Shown here piece by piece: positions 59,680-64,000 of a stretch of DNA of 64,000 bases. Origin of the DNA: Bacteroidales bacterium (lineage in GTDB: Bacteria > Bacteroidota > Bacteroidia > Bacteroidales > Muribaculaceae); NCBI GenBank assembly GCA_015061085.1, contig SUXG01000008.1:1-64000 (forward strand). Reading direction: 5' to 3'. Each line of letters starts with the position of its first letter. The stretch's first letter is position 1. The notes beneath the pieces are model-generated. The model was given only the letters and a program-made list of their open reading frames with translations. It had not been told where the DNA came from and did not search any database. The position numbers and the translations under genes were made by a program.

Positions 59680-62034
59680 ATGGTAGATAAAAACAATATA
59701 TTAAAGGGCGCAGTATTGACATTGCCGACAATAGCCGGCTTTGAGATGTATGCACAAGAAACAGTTGCGACTGAAACAGCGACAACACAAGTAGTGTTAG
59801 AAAAAGAAGAAACACAGGCGTCAGGACATACAGAAGGCTTGATTGCTGATTTGGCGTTGATTCTGCTTTTAGGCGCTGTGGTGACAATTTTGTTCAAGAA
59901 ATTGAAACAACCGGTTGTGCTCGGTTATATTCTTGCCGGTTTTTTGGCAAGTCCTAAGTTTGAATATCTGCCTTCAATCTCTACACCTGAAAATATCGAC
60001 TTTTGGGCAGAACTTGGCATCGTAGTGCTGATGTTCACTCTTGGGTTGGAATTTAGTTTTAAGAAATTATTAAACTCCGGAACATCGGCAATAATGACAG
60101 CGCTGATAATCATTACGGGGATGACGTTTGCAGGTTTTGGAGTAGGACATTTGTTGGGATTGGATAGCATAAACTCCATATTTTTGGGTGGTATGCTATC
60201 GATGTCTTCGACAACAATTATTCTAAAGGCATTTACGGATTTAGGATTGAAACAAAAGAAATTTGCTTCTTTAGTGCTTGCTGTGCTCATTATTGAGGAC
60301 CTTTTTGCTGTCTTAATGCTTGTGCTTCTTTCGTCGCTTGCAATGGGAAATGTCGAAGGCAGTGAGTTGCTATATTCTGTTGCAAAACTGATGTTCTTCC
60401 TTATTATATGGTTTGTCGTAGGGGTATATATCCTTCCGACATTCTTCGATCGTACAAAATGGGCACTGAATAACGAAACGTTATTAGTAGTCAGCATGGG
60501 ATTGTGTTTTGGTATGGCATTTTTCTCGGTGTTCTGTGGTTTTTCTCTCGAACTCGGGGCGTTTGTTACCGGATCTATCCTCGCCGGCACAATGATAGCT
60601 GAACGCATAGAAAAAGTTGTTCAGCCGGTCAAGGACTTGTTTGGTGCAGTATTCTTTATTTCTGTCGGAATGATGGTTGATCCTAACATCATTGTAGAGT
60701 ATTGGGGACAGATTCTATTGCTGGCAGTAGTCGTAATAGTAGGCATGATAACATTTGGAACGATAGGTATGTTGGTGACAGGTCAGACTCTTCGTGTGGC
60801 AATGGAAAGTGGTTTCTCGTTGACGCAAATAGGGGAGTTCTCGTTTATCATAGCATCGTTGGGTATGAGTCTCGGTGTGCTCGATCCGACTATTTATCCG
60901 ATTATTGTGGCAGTGTCGGTCATAACAATATTTACAACTCCGTATTTTATAAAACTTGCTGATCCTGCCTATCGCTTTGTTGAGAAACGTCTTCCAAAGG
61001 GTCTTAACTTTTTGTTGGAAAGATATTCGACACAAGAGGTCGATACAAGCGAAGCTCGTCAATTATGGAAGGCAGTTTTGGGACGCTACACATGGCGAAT
61101 ATTGCTGTACTCGGTATTGTTGATTGCTGAGATTGCAATATCGCGTTTGTGGCTATATCCGTTATTGGAGGGAATGTTTGAAAATTGGGGCCATTTTATC
61201 GCAACGGTAGTGACATTGTTGGCTATGGCTCCTTTTATTGGTGCACTATCATTCAGCTCGGTTAAGCCTGATGAAAGAATGAAACTTCATTCGTCGGCAA
61301 GTTTTGCTGAAGTACCGTTAGTTGTGCTTAAAGTTGTCAGATACCTCATCGCATTGTTCTTTATCGTCTATTTTGTGTCGCTTGCCTATACTATGACGAC
61401 AGCGTGGTTGGTTGGCGTAGGATGCTTCCTACTATTGATCATAATCGTATCGAAAAGCATAAAGGGACGCTATAAGACGATGGAGAAAAAATTTATCGAC
61501 AATCTCAATATCCGAGAAAACACTCGCTCAGGTAAAAACAATAATCTTGTTGATGACTTGCACTTAGCGTATATTGAAATGGGATTGAATTGTCCGTTTG
61601 TGGGCGATAAAATTGTAGATACCGGTCTTCGCCGAGATTATGGTGTCAGCATTTCAAGTATTCATAGAGGCTTTACGCTAATAGCACTTCCAAATAAGGA
61701 TGTAAGAATTTTTCCTGGTGATGTAATAGGTGTAATAGGCACGGACGAGCAGATAAAAAAACTCAATGATGATATCGAATCCTACGAAAAAGCGGCTGAA
61801 GAACTTCCTGTCTATAACACAAAAGTCGAGTTGTGTAATATTCGATTGACTGCAGAATCGTCAATCATAGGTAAAAAACTTGTCGATGCAAGAATTAGAC
61901 AAGACTATTACTCAATGGTGGTCAAAATTCAGCGTGGAGATGAAATGCTTCAGCCGACGCCTGATATTGTCTTCCGGCAGGATGATATTTTGTGGATTGT
62001 CGGCGATCCCGGTAATATAGAAAAATTGAAATAA
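59680..62034 (+). CDS. CPA2 cation:proton antiporter with TrkA-C domains (KefB-like)
   Basis: 784 aa. An N-terminal extension of ~50 residues (AQETVATETATTQ) looks partly exported. The Na+/H+-exchanger domain of ~12-13 helices (about 55-430) includes LGYILAGFLASP, MFTLGLEFSFKKL and VLIIEDLFAVLML. A second membrane block is at ~455-590, and two TrkA-C domains (~620-700 and ~705-784, ELCNIRLTAESSIIGKKLV) probably sense a ligand. No TrkA-N NAD domain is seen. Moves K+ or Na+ against H+. Co-transcribed with the MgtC-like gene. Confidence 0.9.
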   Translation: MVDKNNILKGAVLTLPTIAGFEMYAQETVATETATTQVVLEKEETQASGHTEGLIADLALILLLGAVVTILFKKLKQPVVLGYILAGFLASPKFEYLPSISTPENIDFWAELGIVVLMFTLGLEFSFKKLLNSGTSAIMTALIIITGMTFAGFGVGHLLGLDSINSIFLGGMLSMSSTTIILKAFTDLGLKQKKFASLVLAVLIIEDLFAVLMLVLLSSLAMGNVEGSELLYSVAKLMFFLIIWFVVGVYILPTFFDRTKWALNNETLLVVSMGLCFGMAFFSVFCGFSLELGAFVTGSILAGTMIAERIEKVVQPVKDLFGAVFFISVGMMVDPNIIVEYWGQILLLAVVVIVGMITFGTIGMLVTGQTLRVAMESGFSLTQIGEFSFIIASLGMSLGVLDPTIYPIIVAVSVITIFTTPYFIKLADPAYRFVEKRLPKGLNFLLERYSTQEVDTSEARQLWKAVLGRYTWRILLYSVLLIAEIAISRLWLYPLLEGMFENWGHFIATVVTLLAMAPFIGALSFSSVKPDERMKLHSSASFAEVPLVVLKVVRYLIALFFIVYFVSLAYTMTTAWLVGVGCFLLLIIIVSKSIKGRYKTMEKKFIDNLNIRENTRSGKNNNLVDDLHLAYIEMGLNCPFVGDKIVDTGLRRDYGVSISSIHRGFTLIALPNKDVRIFPGDVIGVIGTDEQIKKLNDDIESYEKAAEELPVYNTKVELCNIRLTAESSIIGKKLVDARIRQDYYSMVVKIQRGDEMLQPTPDIVFRQDDILWIVGDPGNIEKLK

Positions 62035-62052
62035 ATAGAATATTAAAAAATT

Positions 62053-63576
62053 ATGTTAGAAAAAATCATTATTCTGGATTTCGGCTCTCAGTACACTCAA
62101 CTGATAGCACGTCGTATTCGTGAAATGAATACGTATTGCGAAATCTATCCTTACAACAAATTTCCGCACAATGATGAGGGCATCATCGGCGTAATCTTGT
62201 CGGGTAGTCCTTACTCTGTGAATGACCCACAAGCATTGCAGATTGATTTGACTGATATTCGTGGTAAATATCCGTTGTTAGGCGTATGCTATGGTGCACA
62301 ATATTTGGCACATATCAATGGCGGTCGTGTGGCGTCATCGAATACTCGTGAGTATGGTAAGGCTCAGCTCGTTTGGCATGATGAAGCAGATGCTTTGATG
62401 CAAGGCGTGCGCAAAGATTCTATCGTGTGGATGAGTCATGGCGACTCTATCGTGGAAACACCTTCTTGCTTCAAAAATGTAGGCTCGACTGCCGACGTTA
62501 AGAATGCAGCTTATCGTATTGAGGGCGAACAGACTTGGGGCGTACAGTTCCACCCTGAAGTCGTCCACAGTGAAGATGGCGCTCAATTGTTGAAAAACTT
62601 TGTCGTCGGAGTTTGTGGTAGTAAACAAAGTTGGACTCCGGCATCTTATATTGATACTACTGTCGCTGCTCTTCGCCAACAACTTGGCGATGATAAGGTG
62701 GTGCTTGCACTTTCTGGCGGTGTTGACTCTACTGTCGCTGCTGTACTCTTGAATAAGGCTATCGGTAGCAACCTCACTTGTATCTTCGTTGACAATGGCC
62801 TCTTGCGCTACAAGGAGTTTGAAACAGTGCTTGCCAACTATGGAAACATGGGCCTCAACGTAATCGGTGTTGACGCAAAAGAACACTTCTATCGTGAACT
62901 CGCAGGCGTTACCGACCCTGAAAAGAAACGTAAAATCATCGGTAAGGGTTTCATCGATATCTTCGACCAAGAAGCTCAGAAGCTCAAAGATGTGAAGTGG
63001 CTTGCTCAAGGCACAATCTATCCTGACGTGATTGAGTCGCTTTCTATCACAGGTATGGTCATCAAGAGCCACCACAACGTGGGCGGTCTTCCTGAAAAGA
63101 TGAACCTCAAGCTTGTCGAACCACTTCGCCTCCTTTTCAAAGATGAAGTGCGTCGCGTCGGTCGTGAACTTGGTATTTCTCAGTCGCTCATCGGTCGCCA
63201 TCCATTCCCGGGTCCGGGTTTGGCAGTGCGTATCCTCGGCGATATCACTGAAGAGAAAGTACGTATCCTCCAAGAAGCTGACCACTACTTTATTCAAGGT
63301 CTTATCGACAACGACCTCTACGACAAAGTATGGCAAGCAGGTGCGATCCTTACGCCAATTCGTAGCGTAGGCGTAATGGGTGACGAACGTACATACGAAA
63401 GTGTGGTTGCTCTTCGTGCTGTAAATTCTATCGACGGTATGACTGCGACCTATAGTCACCTCCCTCACGAATTCCTAGCTAAGGTGAGCAATGAGATTAT
63501 CAACAAAGTGCGTGGCGTCAATCGCGTAGTTTACGACATATCTTCAAAGCCACCGGCAACAATCGAATGGGAATAA
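62053..63576 (+). CDS. guaA: GMP synthase (glutamine-hydrolysing)
   Basis: Converts XMP, glutamine and ATP to GMP. 507 aa. Class I glutamine amidotransferase domain (residues ~5-190) with Cys in [12 protein letters not shown] (about 79) and the His-Glu pair in [14 protein letters not shown] pyrophosphatase domain with P-loop [10 protein letters not shown] (about 221-230). C-terminal dimerisation domain ending KPPATIEWE, the family terminus. 18 bases after the antiporter. Codon use is moderately biased, consistent with high expression. Confidence 0.97.
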   Translation: MLEKIIILDFGSQYTQLIARRIREMNTYCEIYPYNKFPHNDEGIIGVILSGSPYSVNDPQALQIDLTDIRGKYPLLGVCYGAQYLAHINGGRVASSNTREYGKAQLVWHDEADALMQGVRKDSIVWMSHGDSIVETPSCFKNVGSTADVKNAAYRIEGEQTWGVQFHPEVVHSEDGAQLLKNFVVGVCGSKQSWTPASYIDTTVAALRQQLGDDKVVLALSGGVDSTVAAVLLNKAIGSNLTCIFVDNGLLRYKEFETVLANYGNMGLNVIGVDAKEHFYRELAGVTDPEKKRKIIGKGFIDIFDQEAQKLKDVKWLAQGTIYPDVIESLSITGMVIKSHHNVGGLPEKMNLKLVEPLRLLFKDEVRRVGRELGISQSLIGRHPFPGPGLAVRILGDITEEKVRILQEADHYFIQGLIDNDLYDKVWQAGAILTPIRSVGVMGDERTYESVVALRAVNSIDGMTATYSHLPHEFLAKVSNEIINKVRGVNRVVYDISSKPPATIEWE

Positions 63577-63602
63577 TTTTTGCCTTAGTAGGCAAAAATT
63601 AT
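63573..63602 (+). terminator. Hairpin at the guaA stop codon
   Basis: ATAATTTTTGCC (63573-63584) pairs perfectly with GGCAAAAATTAT (63591-63602). The left arm contains the guaA stop codon. The right arm is also the start of the downstream repeat, so termination is plausible but not certain. Confidence 0.55.
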
Positions 63603-63826
63603 CGGCAAGGCGAGTAGCAAAATGTCGCACGAAGCGTGGTGAAATTCACGCCGTGTGGATTGCGAACAACGAGCCTTGTCAATAATACCGGCAAGCAAAA
63701 ATTATCGGCAAGGCGAGTAGCAAAATGTCGCACGAAGCGTGGATGAAATTCACGCCGTGCGGATTGCGAACAACGAGCCTTGTCAATAATACCTCGGGAG
63801 GCAAAAAATATTAACAAGGCGAGTTG
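63592..63826. repeat. Tandem ~103-bp intergenic repeat
   Basis: Copy 1 (63592-63694) and copy 2 (63695-63800) are nearly identical. A third copy breaks off after about 26 bases (63801-63826). Each unit is internally symmetrical: GGCAAGGCGAG near its start and GAGCCTTGTC near its end are inverted, with GTGAAATTCAC-type palindromes in the centre. Non-coding. The 72-codon minus-strand ORF across it is an artefact of the repeat. Confidence 0.85.
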
Positions 63827-63922
63827 CTTCGAGGATAGGGCGGTTGCCTTTGGTTGGAATATAGATTATGGTTTTGTCGTTGAGGTTGGACTGAGTCAAT
63901 TGGTCAAAATAGTTGGTGAAAT

Positions 63923-64000
63923 ATAGTGTAATATTACTGTCCGATAAAATAAAAAGTCTAATAGGGCTTGAAAGTTTTATCGGACAGTAATAATAGTGTA
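63923..64000. mobile_element. MITE-like 61-bp inverted-repeat element
   Basis: TATTACTGTCCGATAAAA (63932-63949) and TTTTATCGGACAGTAATA (63975-63992) are perfect 18-bp inverted repeats around a 25-bp centre. ATAGTGTA occurs directly outside on both sides (63923-63930 and 63993-64000), like a target-site duplication. The right flank reaches the window end. No transposase is present, so it could be a miniature element or the edge of a larger one. Confidence 0.55.

Noticed and set aside
62335-63468. 377-codon minus-strand ORF opposite guaA
   Set aside because: Antisense shadow of a well-supported guaA gene.
63599-63817. 72-codon minus-strand ORF after guaA
   Set aside because: Its internal protein repeat simply mirrors the 103-bp DNA repeat.

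Overview
The window is a piece of chromosome from a Bacteroidales bacterium. The evidence is a SusC/SusD pair, many Sec/lipoprotein signals with acidic residues after the lipobox Cys, DUF1573, DUF4286, DUF4988-like and SPOR proteins, C-terminal tails resembling type IX sorting domains, and promoters that repeatedly match TTTG-N19/20-TAnnTTTG, the Bacteroidetes sigma factor consensus. Shine-Dalgarno sites are mostly absent. A gut Muribaculaceae-like or Bacteroidaceae-like member is plausible, but the family cannot be fixed from this sequence alone. There is no rRNA, prophage, integrase, complete insertion sequence or CRISPR array.

Layout. 0-8 kb: tRNA-Lys/tRNA-Phe, two DUF1573 proteins, meaB, prfB with an intact programmed +1 frameshift, a Pmp3-like peptide, an FKBP isomerase and an M1 aminopeptidase lipoprotein. 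8-15.6 kb: glutaminase, a cluster of GYF_2/CD225-like membrane proteins surrounding a murein-peptide recycling pair (NlpC/P60 peptidase and dipeptide epimerase), an Ntn choloylglycine-hydrolase-family enzyme, a small nucleotide-related protein and cutC. 15.8-21.4 kb: a two-gene operon of a C10 (streptopain-like) protease and a transglutaminase-like lipoprotein. 21.5-29.2 kb: manA and a TetR-TolC-HlyD-ABC-ABC-permease-permease efflux operon of the YbhGFSR type, with a palindromic operator. 29.5-36.5 kb: SRP RNA joined to tRNA-Thr, DUF4286-ruvC-membrane protein, then on the minus strand tdk, a homocysteine methyltransferase and a cysteine desulfidase-like gene, and an AI-2E family permease. 36.5-42.8 kb: a six-gene plus-strand operon (dacB, an acidic protein, rsmI, a coiled-coil lipoprotein, a SusA-like GH13 amylase, a SPOR lipoprotein).

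42.8-51.5 kb: a His-rich secreted protein, then a strongly codon-biased SusC/SusD locus with a long leader and a third secreted protein. 51.5-58.9 kb: a cobalamin acquisition region with two cobalamin riboswitches. The first controls a BtuB-like TonB receptor, a BtuG-like beta-propeller lipoprotein and a secreted protein. The second controls a surface lipoprotein with a collagen-like Gly-X-Y segment and a DUF4465-like C-terminal part. This region looks more GC-rich than its neighbours. 58.9-63.6 kb: an MgtC/SapB protein, a KefB-type antiporter and guaA. The last 420 bases hold a ~103-bp tandem repeat and a 61-bp inverted-repeat element flanked by direct repeats.

The best candidates for something new are the collagen-like B12-riboswitch lipoprotein with its unusual downstream leader, the GYF_2/CD225 cluster around murein recycling, the long SusC leader with a 41-codon ORF, and the mini-element at the window edge. 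Statements about base composition and codon use are by eye, not computed.
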